Shown here piece by piece: positions 24,101 through 37,769 of a DNA stretch of 64,000 bases; position 1 is the stretch's first letter; the number at the start of each line of letters is the position of its first letter. The translations under genes were made by a program, and so were the position numbers. The stretch comes from Auanema rhodensis (Eukaryota > Nematoda > Chromadorea > Rhabditida > Rhabditidae): assembly GCA_964057225.1 (NCBI GenBank), contig OZ059900.1, positions 25,001,638 through 25,065,637 of the forward strand. Reading direction: 5' to 3'. Below the pieces are notes generated by a model. That model was given only the letters and a program-made list of their open reading frames with translations, did not search any database and was not told the DNA's origin.

Positions 24101-24959
24101 ACGCTGAAATTCGTTGCATTTGACGACTCATATGAACAAAAAGCGATTTAATCAATATTATCCATAAGGGGCGTGCCCTCAGAATATGCTAATTTCCTTA
24201 ATTTTATAACCCCTGTTTTTTTGTCGTGAAAGTGGAACTAGACGTTGTACGAACAATTTTGAGCTAGGTTTCATTGACATTGCATGAGTTTGAACACATG
24301 AAATCGTAAGTCAAAACCTTGTTTACAGCGAAATTTCCAAAAACTGGTTTTCCAGCATAATAAAATTTTTCTCAAGGGAAAAACTGTGTTTTTATATTTT
24401 TCTAGTGTTCAGCATGTAAAATGCTTCATTTTAGTATGTAACACGCTGAAATTCGTTGCATTTGACGACTCATATGAACAAAAATCGATTTAATCAATAT
24501 TAGCCATAAGGGGCGTGCCCTCAGAATATGCTAATTTCCTTAATTTTCTAACACCTGTTTTTTTGTCGTGAAAGTGGAACTAGACGTTGTACGAACAATT
24601 TTGAGCTAGGTTTCATTGACATTGCATGAGTTTGAACACATGAAATCGTAAGTCAAAACCTTGTTTACAGCGAAATTTCCAAAAACTGGTTTTCCAGCAT
24701 AATAAAATATTTCTCATGGGAAATACTATGTTTTTGTATTTTTCTAGTGTTCAGCATGTAAAATGCTTCATTTTAGTATGTAAAACGCTGAAATTCGTTG
24801 CATTTGACGACTCATATGAACAAAAATCGATTTTATCAATATTAGCCATAAGGGGCGTGCCCTCAGAATATGCTAATTTCCTTAATTTTCTAACCCCTGT
24901 TTTTTGTCGTGAAAGTGGAACTAGACGTTGTACGAACAATTTTGAGCTAGGTTTCATTG
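21199..24959 (+). repeat. Mixed segment, 11 units
   Basis: No clear HOR. Adjacent units at 23251 and 23593 share tttcgta, cagtatg and atgtttc and look like a one-unit duplication. P-type units (126 t, gcgtc, aaaacg, agcgattt, attatcc) first appear here at 22567 and 23935. The variant cctgatttttt (282 a) clusters in units at 21199, 22909 and 23251. The last unit (24619) is 341 bp, with six T instead of seven in the tract near monomer position 285. Confidence 0.8.
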
Positions 24960-27011
24960 ACATTGCATGAGTTTGAACACATGAAATCGTAAGTCAAAAC
25001 CTTGTTTACAGCGAAATTTCCAAAAACTGGTTTTCCAGCATAATACAATATTTCTCATGGGAAATACTGTGTTTTTGTATTTTTCTAGTGTTCAGAATGT
25101 AGAATGCTTCATTTTAGTATGTAACACGCTGAAATTCGTTGCATTTGACGACTCATATGAACAAAAATCGATTTAATCAATATTAGCCATAAGGAGCGTG
25201 CCCTCAGAATATGCTAATTTCCTTAATTTTCTAACCCCTGTTTTTTTGTCGTGAAAGTGGAACTAGACGTTGTACGAACAATTTTGAGCTAGGTTTCATT
25301 GACATTGCATGAGTTTGAACACATGAAATCGTAAGTCAAAACCTTGTTTACAGCGAAATTTCCAAAAACTGGTTTTCCAGCATAATAAAATATTTCTCAT
25401 GGGAAATACTGTGTTTTTGTATTTTTTTAGTGTTCAGCATGTAAAATGCGTCATTTTAGTATGTAAAACGCTGAAATTCGTTGCATTTGACGACTCATAT
25501 GAACAAAAAGCGATTTAATCAATATTATCCATAAGGGGCGTGCCCTCAGAATATGCTAATTTCCTTAATTTTCTAACCCCTGTTTTTTTGTCGTGAAAGT
25601 GGAACTAGACGTTGTACGAACAATTTTGAGCTAGGTTTCATTGACATTGCATGAGTTTGAACACATGCAATCGTAAGGCAAAACCTTGTTTACAGCGAAA
25701 TTTCCAAAAACTGGTTTTCCAGCATAATAAATTATTTCTCATGGGAAATACTGTGTTTTTGTATTTTTCTAGTGTTCAGCATGTAGAATGCTTCATTTTA
25801 GTATGTAACACGCTGAAATTCGTTGCATTTGACGACTCATATGAACAAAAATCGATTTAATCAATATTAGCCATAAGGGGCGTGCCCTCAGAATATGCTA
25901 ATTTCCTTAATTTTCTAACCCCTGTTTTTTTGTCGTGAAAGTGGAACTAGACGTTGTACGAACAATTTTGAGCTAGGTTTCATTGACATTGCATGAGTTT
26001 GAACACATGAAATCGTAAGTCAAAACCTTGTTTACAGCGAAATTTCCAAAAACTGGTTTTCCAGCATAATACAATATTTCTCATGGGAAATACTGTGTTT
26101 TTGTAATTTTCTAGTGTTCAGAATGTAGAATGCTTCATTTTAGCATGTAACACGCTGAAATTCGTTGCATTTGACGACTCATATGAACAAAAATCGATTT
26201 AATCAATATTAGCCATAAGGAGCGTGCCCTCAGAATATGCTAATTTCCTTAATTTTCTAACCCCTGTTTTTTTGTCGTGAAAGTGGAACTAGACGTTGTA
26301 CGAACAATTTTGAGCTAGGTTTCATTGACATTGCATGAGTTTGAACACATGAAATCGTAAGTCAAAACCTTGTTTACAGCGAAATTTCCAAAAACTGGTT
26401 TTCCAGCATAATAAAATATTTCTCATGGGAAATACTGTGTTTTTGTATTTTTTTAGTGTTCAGCATGTAAAATGCGTCATTTTAGTATGTAAAACGCTGA
26501 AATTCGTTGCATTTGACGACTCATATGAACAAAAAGCGATTTAATCAATATTATCCATAAGGGGCGTGCCCTCAGAATATGCTAATTTCCTTAATTTTCT
26601 AACCCCTGTTTTTTTGTCGTGAAAGTGGAACTAGACGTTGTACGAACAATTTTGAGCTAGGTTTCATTGACATTGCATGAGTTTGAACACATGAAATCGT
26701 AAGTCAAAACCTTGTTTACAGCGAAATTTCCAAAAACTGGTTTTCCAGCATAATAAATTATTTCTCATGGGAAATACTGTGTTTTTGTATTTTTCTAGTG
26801 TTCAGCATGTAGAATGCTTCATTTTAGTATGTAACACGCTGAAATTCGTTGCATTTGACGACTCATATGAACAAAAATCGATTTAATCAATATTAGCCAT
26901 AAGGGGCGTGCCCTCAGAATATGCTAATTTCCTTAATTTTCTAACCCCTGTTTTTTTGTCGTGAAAGTGGAACTAGACGTTGTACGAACAATTTTGAGCT
27001 AGGTTTCATTG
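24960..27011 (+). repeat. E-P-Q trimer, two copies of 1026 bp
   Basis: E has aatacaat, gaatgtagaatg and ggagcg. P has 126 t, gcgtc, aaaacg, agcgattt and attatcc. Q has aataaatt and gcatgtagaatg. The order E-P-Q occurs at 24960-25985 and 25986-27011. The first Q has catgcaatcg with taaggc; the second has the common catgaaatcg. Confidence 0.82.
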
Positions 27012-28721
27012 ACATTGCATGAGTTTGAACACATGAAATCGTAAGTCAAAACCTTGTTTACAGCGAAATTTCCAAAAACTGGTTTTCCAGCATAATACAA
27101 TATTTCTCATGGGAAATACTGTGTTTTTGTATTTTTCTAGTGTTCAGAATGTAGAATGCTTCATTTTAGTATGTAACACGCTGAAATTCGTTGCATTTGA
27201 CGACTCATATGAACAAAAATCGATTTAATCAATATTAGCCATAAGGAGCGTGCCCTCAGAATATGCTAATTTCCTTAATTTTCTAACCCCTGTTTTTTTG
27301 TCGTGAAAGTGGAACTAGACGTTGTACGAACAATTTTGAGCTAGGTTTCATTGACATTGCATGAGTTTGAACACATGAAATCGTAAGTCAAAACCTTGTT
27401 TACAGCGAAATTTCCAAAAACTGGTTTTCCAGCATAATAAAATATTTCTCAAGGGAAAAACTGTGTTTTTATATTTTTCTAGTGTTCAGCATGTAAAATG
27501 CTTCATTTTAGTATGTAACACGCTGAAATTCGTTGCATTTGACGACTCATATGAACAAAAATCGATTTAATCAATATTAGCCATAAGGGGCGTGCCCTCA
27601 GAATATGCTAATTTCCTTAATTTTCTAACCCCTGTTTTTTTGTCGTGAAAGTGGAACTAGACGTTGTACGAACAATTTTGAGCTAGGTTTCATTGACATT
27701 GCATGAGTTTGAACACATGAAATCGTAAGTCAAAACCTTGTTTACAGCGAAATTTCCAAAAACTGGTTTTCCAGCATAATACAATATTTCTCATGGGAAA
27801 TACTGTGTTTTTGTATTTTTCTAGTGTTCAGAATGTAGAATGCTTCATTTTAGTATGTAACACGCTGAAATTCGTTGCATTTGACGACTCATATGAACAA
27901 AAATCGATTTAATCAATATTAGCCATAAGGAGCGTGCCCTCAGAATATGCTAATTTCCTTAATTTTCTAACTCCTGTTTTTTTGTCGTGAAAGTGGAACT
28001 AGACGTTGTACGAACAATTTTGAGCTAGGTTTCATTGACATTGCATGAGTTTGAACACATGAAATCGTAAGTCAAAACCTTGTTTACAGCTAAATTTCCA
28101 AAAACTGGTTTTCCAGCATAATAAAATATTTCTCATGGGAAATACTGTGTTTTTGTATTTTTTTAGTGTTCAGCATGTAAAATGCGTCATCTTAGTATGT
28201 AAAACGCTGAAATTCGTTGCATTTGACGACTCATATGAACAAAAAGCGATTTAATCAATATTATCCATAAGGGGCGTGCCCTCAGAATATGCTAATTTCC
28301 TTAATTTTCTAACCCCTGTTTTTTTGTCGTGAAAGTGGAACTAGACGTTGTACGAACAATTTTGAGCTAGGTTTCATTGACATTGCATGAGTTTGAACAC
28401 ATGAAATCGTAAGTCAAAACCTTGTTTACAGCGAAATTTCCAAAAACTCATTTTCCAGCATAATAAAATATTTCTCAAGGGAAAAACTGTGATTTTATAT
28501 TTTTCTAGTGTTCAGCATGTAAAATGCTTCATTTTAGTATGTAACACGCTGAAATTCGTTGCATTTGACGACTCATATGAACAAAAATCGATTTAATCAA
28601 TATTAGCCATAAGGGGCGTGCCCTCAGAATATGCTAATTTCCTTAATTTTCTAACCCCTGTTTTTTTGTCGTGAAAGTGGAACTAGACGTTGTACGAACA
28701 ATTTTGAGCTAGGTTTCATTG
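27012..28721 (+). repeat. Derivatives of the E-P-Q trimer
   Basis: The order is E-R-E-P-R, where R has caaggg, aaaact and tatat on a W background. R takes the place of Q, and P is missing from the first E-R pair. Private changes include aactcctg at the end of the E at 27696 and actcatttt in the R at 28380. Confidence 0.75.
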
Positions 28722-30431
28722 ACATTGCATGAGTTTGAACACATGAAATCGTAAGTCAAAACCTTGTTTACAGCGAAATTTCCAAAAACTGGTTTTCCAG
28801 CATAATAAAATATTTCTCATGGGAAATACTGTGTTTTTGTATTTTTCTAGTGTTCAGCATGTAAAATGCTTCATTTTAGTATGTAACACGCTGAAATTCG
28901 TTGCATTTGACGACTCATATGAACAAAAATCGATTTAATCAATATTAGCCATAAGGGGCGTGCCCTCAGAATATGCTAATTTCCTTAATTTTCTAACCCC
29001 TGATTTTTTGTCGTGAAAGTGGAACTAGACGTTGTACGAACAATTTTGAGCTAGGTTTCATTGGCATTGCATGAGTTTGAACACATGAAATCGTAAGTCA
29101 AAACCTTGTTTACAGCGAAATTTCCAAAAACTGGTTTTCCAGCATAATAAAATATTTCTCATGGGAAATACTGTGTTTTTGTATTTTTTTAGTGTTCAGC
29201 ATGTAAAATGCGTCATTTTACTATGTAAAACGCTGAAATTCGTTGCATTTGACGACTCATATGAACAAAAAGCGATTTAATCAATATTATCCATAAGGGG
29301 CGTGCCCTCAGAATATGCTAATTTCCTTAATTTTCTAACCCCTGTTTTTTTGTCGTGAAAGTGGAACTAGACGTTGTACGAACAATTTTGAGCTAGGTTT
29401 CATTGGCATTGCATGAGTTTGAACACATGAAATCGTAAGTCAAAACCTTGTTTACAGCGAAATTTCCAAAAACTGGTTTTCCAGCATAATAAAATATTTC
29501 TCATGGGAAATACTGTGTTTTTGTATTTTTTTAGTGTTCAGCATGTAAAATGCGTCATTTTACTATGTAAAACGCTGAAATTCGTTGCATTTGACGACTC
29601 ATATGAACAAAAAGCGATTTAATCAATATTATCCATAAGGGGCGTGCCCTCAGAATATGCTAATTTCCTTAATTTTCTAACCCCTGTTTTTTTGTCGTGA
29701 AAGTGGAACTAGACGTTGTACGAACAATTTTGAGCTAGGTTTCATTGACATTGCATGAGTTTGAACACATGAAATCGTAAGTCAAAACCTTGTTTACAGC
29801 GAAATTTCCAAAAACTGGTTTTCCAGCATAATAAAATATTTCTCATGGGAAATACTGTGTTTTTGTATTTTTTTAGTGTTCAGCATGTAAAATGCGTCAT
29901 TTTAGTTTGTAAAACGCTGAAATTCGTTGCATTTGACGACTCATATGAACAAAAAGCGATTTAATCAATATTATCCATAAGGGGCGTGCCCTCAGAATAT
30001 GCTAATTTCCTTAATTTTCTAACCCCTGTTTTTTTGTCGTGAAAGTGGAACTAGACGTTGTACGAACAATTTTGAGCTAGGTTTCATTGACATTGCATGA
30101 GTTTGAACACATGCAATCGTAAGTCAAAACCTTGTTTACAGCGAAATTTCCAAAAACTGGTTTTCCAGCATAATAAATTATTTCTCATGGGAAATACTAT
30201 GTTTTTGTATTTTTCTAGTGTTCAGCATGTAGAATGCTTCATTTTAGTATGTAACACGCTGAAATTCGTTGCATTTGACGACTCATATGAACAAAAATCG
30301 ATTTAATCAATATTATCCATAAGGGGCGTGCCCTCAGAATATGCTAATTTCCTTAATTTTCTAACCCCTGATTTTTTGTCGTGAAAGTGGAACTAGACGT
30401 TGTACGAACAATTTTGAGCTAGGTTTCATTG
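28722..30431 (+). repeat. W-P-P-P-Q run with adjacent duplicated units
   Basis: The P units at 29064 and 29406 share the rare ttggcatt start and tactatg, so they look like a one-unit tandem duplication. The third P (29748) has tagtttg instead. The Q at 30090 has catgcaatcg and aataaatt like the Q at 25644. Confidence 0.8.
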
Positions 30432-30929
30432 ACATTGCATGAGTTTGAACACATGAAATCGTAAGTCAAAACCTTGTTTACAGCGAAATTTCCAAAAACT
30501 GGTTTTCCAGCATAATAAAATATTTCTCATGGGAAATACTGTGTTTTTGTATTTTTCTAGTGTTCAGCATGTAAAATGCGTCATTTTAGTATGTAAAACG
30601 CTGAAATTCGTTGCATTTGACGACTCATATGAACAACAGCGAAATTTCCAAAAACTGGTTTTCCAGCATAATAAAATATTTCTCATGGGAAATACTGTGT
30701 TTTTGTATTTTTTTAGTGTTCAGCATGTAAAATGCGTCATTTTAGTATGTAAAACGCTGAAATTCGTTGCATTTGACGACTCATATGAACAAAAAGCGAT
30801 TTAATCAATATTATCCATAAGGGGCGTGCCCTCAGAATATGCTAATTTCCTTAATTTTCTAACCCCTGATTTTTTGTCGTGAAAGTGGAACTAGACGTTG
30901 TACGAACAATTTTGAGCTAGGTTTCATTG
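30432..30929 (+). repeat. Fused double unit of 498 bp (186-bp deletion)
   Basis: A unit starts normally at 30432, but at 30636-30637 the sequence passes from gaacaa (monomer position about 206) directly into cagcgaaat (position about 50) and then continues normally. The next unit starts at 30930. The composite is 684 minus 186 bp. Only one shared base (a) is visible at the junction. This is the only large departure from whole-unit spacing in the window. Confidence 0.93.
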
Positions 30930-32297
30930 ACATTGCATGAGTTTGAACACATGAAATCGTAAGTCAAAACCTTGTTTACAGCGAAATTTCCAAAAACTGG
31001 TTTTCCAGCATAATAAAATATTTCTCATGGGAAATACTGTGTTTTTGTATTTTTTTAGTGTTCAGCATGTAAAATGCGTCATTTTAGTATGTAAAACGCT
31101 GAAATTCGTTGCATTTGACGACTCATATGAACAAAAAGCGATTTAATCAATATTATCCATAAGGGGCGTGCCCTCAGAATATGCTAATTTCCTTAATTTT
31201 CTAACCCCTGTTTTTTTGTCGTGAAAGTGGAACTAGACGTTGTACGAACAATTTTGAGCTAGGTTTCATTGACATTGCATGAGTTTGAACACATGAAATC
31301 GTAAGTCAAAACCTTGTTTACAGCGAAATTTCCAAAAACTGGTTTTCCAGCATAATAAAATATTTCTCATGGGAAATACTGTGTTTTTATATTTTTCTAG
31401 TGTTCAGCATGTAAAATGCTTCATTTTAGTATGTAACACACTGAAATTTGTTGCATTTGACGACTCATATGAACAAAAATTGATTTAATCAATATTAGCC
31501 ATAAGGGGCGTGCCCTCAGAATATGCTAATTTCCTTAATTTTCTAACCCCTGTTTTTTTGTCGTGAAAGTGGAACTAGACGTTGTACGAACAATTTTGAG
31601 CTAGGTTTCATTGACATTGCATGAGTTTGAACACATGCAATCGTAAGTCAAAACCTTGTTTACAGCGAAATTTCCAAAAACTGGTTTTCCAGCATAATAA
31701 AATATTTCTCATGGGAAAAACTGTGTTTTTGTATTTTTCTAGTGTTCAGCATGTAAAATGCTTCATTTTAGTATGTAACACACTGAAATTTGTTGCATTT
31801 GACGACTCATATGAACAAAAATCGATTTTATCAATATTAGTCATAAGGGGCGTGCCCTCAGAATATGCTAATTTCCTTAATTTTCTAACCCCTGTTTTTT
31901 TGTCGTGAAAGTGGAACTAGACGTTGTACGAACAATTTTGAGCTAGGTTTCATTGACATTGCATGAGTTTGAACACATGAAATCGTAAGTCAAAACCTTG
32001 TTTACAGCGAAATTTCTAAAAACTGGTTTTCCAGCATAATACAATATTTCTCATGGGAAATACTGTGTTTTTATATTTTTCTAGTGTTCAGCATGTAAAA
32101 TGCTTCATTTTAGTATGTAACACGCTGAAATTCGTTGCATTTGACGACTCATATGAACAAAAATTGATTTAATCAATATTAGCCATAAGGGGCGTGCCCT
32201 CAGAATATGCTAATTTCCTTAATTTTCTAACCCCTGTTTTTTTGTCGTGAAAGTGGAACTAGACGTTGTACGAACAATTTTGAGCTAGGTTTCATTG
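30930..32297 (+). repeat. Four mixed units (P, Z, C-type, tatat)
   Basis: P is at 30930. Z at 31272 has tatat, cacactgaaatttg and attgattt. The unit at 31614 has catgcaatcg and 216 t, and shares cacactgaaatttg with Z. The unit at 31956 has aatacaat, tatat and attgattt. The same Z haplotype recurs at 38112, 6840 bp (20 units) away. Confidence 0.75.
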
Positions 32298-34691
32298 ACA
32301 TTGCATGAGTTTGAACACATGCAATCGTAAGTCAAAACCTTGTTTACAGCGAAATTTCCAAAAACTGGTTTTCCAGCATAATAAAATATTTCTCATGGGA
32401 AATACTGTGTTTTTGTATTTTTTTAATGTTCAGCATGTAGAATGCTTCATTTTAGTATGTAACACGCTGAAATTCGTTGCATTTGACGACTCATATGAAC
32501 AAAAATCGATTTTATCAATATTAGCCATAAGGGGCGTGCCCTCAGAATATGCTAATTTCCTTAATTTTCTAACCCCTGTTTTTTTGTCGTGGAAGTGGAA
32601 CTAGACGTTGTACGAACAATTTTGAGCTAGGTTTCATTGACATTGCATGAGTTTTAACACATGAAATCGTAAGTCAAAACCTTGTTTACAGCGAAATTTC
32701 CAAAAACTGGTTTTCCAGCATAATAAAATATTTCTCATGGGAAATACTGTGTTTTTCTATTTTTCTAGTGTTCAGCATGTAAAATGCTTCATTTTAGTTT
32801 GTAACACGCTGAAATTCGTTGCATTTGACGACTCATATGAACAAAAATCGATTTTATCAATATTAGCCATAAGGGGCGTGCCCTCAGAATATGCTAATTT
32901 CCTTAATTTTCTAACCCCTGTTTTTTTGTCGTGAAAGTGGAACTAGACGTTGTACGAACAATTTTGAGCTAGGTTTCATTGACATTGCATGAGTTTGAAA
33001 AAATGAAATCGTAAGTCAAAACCTTGTTTACAGCGAAATTTCCAAAAACTGGTTTTCCAGCATAATAAAATATTTCTCATGGGAAAAACAGTGTTTTTAT
33101 ATTTTTTTAGTGTTCAGCATGTAAAATGCGTCATTTTAGTATGTAACACGCTGAAATTCCTTGCATTTGACGACTCATATGAACAAAAATCGATTTTATC
33201 AATATTAGCCATAAGGGGCGTGCACTCAGAATATGCTAATTTCCTTAATTTTCTAACCCCTGTTTTTTTGTCGTGAAAGTGGAACTAGACGTTGTACGAA
33301 CAATTTTGAGCTAGGTTTCATTGACATTGCATGAGTTTGAACACATGAAATCGTAAGTCAAAACCTTGTTCACAGCGAAATTTCCAAAAACTGGTTTTCC
33401 AGCATAATAAAATATTTCTCATGGGAAATACTGTGTTTTTATATTTTTCTAGTGTTCAGCATGTAAAATGCTTCATTTTAGTATGTAACACGGTGAAATT
33501 CGTTGCATTTGACGACTCATATGAACAAAAATCGATTTAATCAATATTAGCCATAAGGGGCGTGCCCTCAGAATATGCTAATTTCCTTAATTTTCTAACC
33601 CCTGTTTTTTTGTCGTGGAAGTGGAACTAGACGTTGTACGAACAATTTTGAGCTAGGTTTCATTGACATTGCATGAGTTTGAACACATGAAATCGTAAGT
33701 CAAAACCTTGTTTACAGCGAAATTTCCAAAAACTGGTTTTCCAGCATAATAAAATATTTCTCATGGGAAATACTGTGTTTTTGTATTTTTCTAGTGTTCA
33801 GCATGTAAAATGCTTCATTTTAGTATGTAACACGCTGAAATTCGTTGCATTTGACGACTCATATGAACAAAAATCGATTTAATCAATATTAGCCATAAGG
33901 GGCGTGCCCTCAGAATATGCTAATTTCCTTAATTTTCTAACCCCTGTTTTTTTGTCGTGAAAGTGGAACTAGACGTTGTACGAACAATTTTGAGCTAGGT
34001 TTCATTGACATTGCATGAGTTTTAACACATGAAATCGTAAGTCAAAACCTTGTTTACAGCGAAATTTCCAAAAACTGGTTTTCCAGCATAATAAAATATT
34101 TCTCATGGGAAATACAGTGTTTTTGTATTTTTTTAGTGTTCAGCATGTAAAATGCGTCATTTTAGTATGTAAAACGCTGAAATTCGTTGCATTTGACGAC
34201 TCATATGAACAAAAATCGATTTTATCAATATTAGCCATAAGGGGCGTGCCCTCAGAATATGCTAATTTCCTTAATTTTCTAACCCCTGTTTTTTTGTCGT
34301 GAAAGTGGAACTAGACGTTGTACGAACAATTTTGAGCTAGGTTTCATTGACATTGCATGAGTTTGAACACATGAAATCGTAAGTCAAAACCTTGTTTACA
34401 GCGAAATTTCCAAAAACTGGTTTTCCAGCATAATAAAATATTTCTCAAGGGAAAAACTGTGTTTTTATATTTTTCTAGTGTTCAGCATGTAAAATGCTTC
34501 ATTTTAGTATGTAACACGGTGAAATTCCTTGCATTTGACGACTCATATGAACAAAAATCGATTTAATCAATATTAGCCATAAGGGGCGTGCCCTCAGAAT
34601 ATGCTAATTTCCTTAATTTTCTAACCCCTGTTTTTTTGTCGTGAAAGTGGAACTAGACGTTGTACGAACAATTTTGAGCTAGGTTTCATTG
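32298..34691 (+). repeat. Seven-monomer block, first version
   Basis: In order: h1 (catgcaatcg, tttaatg, gtagaatg), h2 (gttttaac), h3 (gaaaaaatg, tatat, attccttg), h4 (tatat, cacggtg), W, X (gttttaac, tacag, gcgtc), R' (caaggg, tatat, cacggtg, attccttg). The order recurs in the next block with one inserted pair. Confidence 0.72.
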
Positions 34692-37600
34692 ACATTGCAT
34701 GAGTTTGAACACATGCAATCGTAAGTCAAAACCTTGTTTACAGCGAAATTTCCAAAAACTGGTTTTCCAGCATAATACAATATTTCTCATGGGAAATACT
34801 GTGTTTTTGTATTTTTTTAATGTTCAGCATGTAGAATGCTTCATTTTGATATGTAAAACGCTGAAATTCGTTGCATTTGACGACTCATATGAACAAAAAT
34901 CGATTTTATCAATATTAGCCATAAGGGGCGTGCCCTCAGAATATGCTAATTTCCTTAATTTTCTAACCCCTGTTTTTTTGTCGTGAAAGTGGAACTAGAC
35001 GTTGTACGAACAATTTTGAGCTAGGTTTCATTGACATTGCATGAGTTTTAACACATGAAATCGTAAGTCAAAACCTTGTTTACAGCGAAATTTCCAAAAA
35101 CTGGTTTTCCAGCATAATAAAATATTTCTCATGGGAAATACAGTGTTTTTGTATTTTTCTAGTGTTCTTCATGTAAAATGCTTCATTTTAGTATGTAACA
35201 CGCTGAAATTCGTTGCATTTGACGACTCATATGAACAAAAATCGATTTTATCAATATTAGCCATAAGGGGCGTGCCCTCAGAATATGCTAATTTCCTTAA
35301 TTTTCTAACCCCTGTTTTTTTGTCGTGAAAGTGGAACTAGACGTTGTACGAACAATTTTGAGCTAGGTTTCATTGACATTGCATGAGTTTGAAAAAATGA
35401 AATCGTAAGTCAAAACCTTGTTTACAGCGAAATTTCCAAAAACTGGTTTTCCAGCATAATAAAATATTTCTCAAGGGAAAAACTGTGTTTTTATATTTTT
35501 CTAGTGTTCAGCATGTAAAATGCTTCATTTTAGTATGTAACACGCTGAAATTCCTTGCATTTGACGACTCATATGAACAAAAATCGATTTAATCAATATT
35601 AGCCATAAGGGGCGTGCCCTCAGAATATGCTAATTTCCTTAATTTTCTAACCCCTGTTTTTTTGTCGTGAAAGTGGAACTAGACGTTGTACGAACAATTT
35701 TGAGCTAGGTTTCATTGACATTGCATGAGTTTGAACACATGAAATCGTAAGTCAAAACCTTGTTTACAGCGAAATTTCCAAAAACTGGTTTTCCAGCATA
35801 ATACAATATTTCTCATGGGAAATACTGTGTTTTTATATTTTTCTAGTGTTCAGCATGTAAAATGCTTCATTGTAGTATGTAACACGGTGAAATTCGTTGC
35901 ATTTGACGACTCATATGAACAAAAATCGATTTTATCAATATTAGCCATAAGGGGCGTGCCCTCAGAATATGCTAATTTCCTTAATTTTCTAACCCCTGTT
36001 TTTTCGTCGTGAAAGTGGAACTAGACGTTGTACGAACAATTTTGAGCTAGGTTTCATTGACATTGCATGAGTTTGAAAAAATGAAATCGTAAGTCAAAAC
36101 CTTGTTTACAGCGAAATTTCCAAAAACTGGTTTTCCAGCATAATAAAATATTTCTCAAGGGAAAAACTGTGTTTTTATATTTTTCTAGTGTTCAGCATGT
36201 AAAATGCTTCATTTTAGTATGTAACACGCTGAAATTCCTTGCATTTGACGACTCATATGAACAAAAATCGATTTAATCAATATTAGCCATAAGGGGCGTG
36301 CCCTCAGAATATGCTAATTTCCTTAATTTTCTAACCCCTGTTTTTTTGTCGTGAAAGTGGAACTAGACGTTGTACGAACAATTTTGAGCTAGGTTTCATT
36401 GACATTGCATGAGTTTGAACACATGAAATCGTAAGTCAAAACCTTGTTTACAGCGAAATTTCCAAAAACTGGTTTTCCAGCATAATACAATATTTCTCAT
36501 GGGAAATACTGTGTTTTTATATTTTTCTAGTTTTCAGCATGTAAAATGCTTCATTTTAGTATGTAACACGGTGAAATTCGTTGCATTTGACGACTCATAT
36601 GAACAAAAATCGATTTTATCAATATTAGCCATAAGGGGCGTGCCCTCAGAATATGCTAATTTCCTTAATTTTCTAACCCCTGTTTTTTTGTCGTGAAAGT
36701 GGAACTAGACGTTGTACGAACAGTTTTGAGCTAGGTTTCATTGACATTGCATGAGTTTGAACACATGAAATCGTAAGTCAAAACCTTGTTTACAGCGAAA
36801 TTTCCAAAAACTGGTTTTCCAGCATAATAAAATATTTCTCATGGCAAATACTGTGTTTTTGTATTTTTCTAGTGTTCTTCATGTAAAATGCTTCATTTTA
36901 GTATGTAACACGCTGAAATTCGTTGCATTTGACGACTCATATGAACAAAAATCGATTTAATCAATATTAGCCATAAGGGGCGTGCCCTCAGAATATGCTA
37001 ATTTCCTTAATTTTCTAACCCCTGTTTTTTTGTCGTGAAAGTGGAACTAGACGTTGTACGAACAATTTTGAGCTAGGTTTCATTGACATTGCATGAGTTT
37101 GAACACATGAAATCGTAAGTCAAAACCTTGTTTACAGCGAAATTTCCAAAAACTGGTTTTCCAGCATAATAAAATATTTCTCATGGGAAATACAGTGTTT
37201 TTGTATTTTTTTAGTGTTCAGCATGTAAAATGCGTCATTTTAGTATGTAACACGCTGAAATTCGTTGCATTTGACGACTCATATGAACAAAAATCGATTT
37301 TATCAATATTAGCCATAAGGGGCGTGCCCTCAGAATATGCTAATTTCCTTAATTTTCTAACCCCTGTTTTTTTGTCGTGAAAGTGGAACTAGACGTTGTA
37401 CGAACAATTTTGAGCTAGGTTTCATTGACATTGCATGAGTTTGAACACATGAAATCGTAAGTCAAAACCTTGTTTACAGCGAAATTTCCAAAAACTGGTT
37501 TTCCAGCATAATAAAATATTTCTCAAGGGAAAAACTGTGTTTTTATATTTTTCTAGTGTTCAGCATGTAAAATGCTTCATTTTAGTATGTAACACGGTGA

Positions 37601-37769
37601 AATTCCTTGCATTTGACGACTCATATGAACAAAAATCGATTTAATCAATATTAGCCATAAGGGGCGTGCCCTCAGAATATGCTAATTTCCTTAATTTTCT
37701 AACCCCTGTTTTTTTGTCGTGAAAGTGGAACTAGACGTTGTACGAACAATTTTGAGCTAGGTTTCATTG
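34692..37769 (+). repeat. Nine-monomer block, second version with duplicated h3-h4
   Basis: The order is h1-h2-h3-h4-h3-h4-W-X-R'. It equals the seven-monomer block plus an extra h3-h4 pair: gaaaaaatg with caaggg at 35376 and 36060, aatacaat with cacggtg at 35718 and 36402. h2 (35034) and the W-like unit (36744) share the ttcttcatg variant. X is at 37086 and R' at 37428. Confidence 0.72.

Noticed and set aside
24751-24963. Minus-strand open frame of 70 codons
   Set aside because: It lies wholly inside one satellite unit and overlaps the plus-strand frame of that unit; it exists because of the 1-bp T deletion there.
30529-30804. 91-codon frame with an internal duplication
   Set aside because: It simply spans the 498-bp fused unit; the apparent duplicated domain is the two satellite units.
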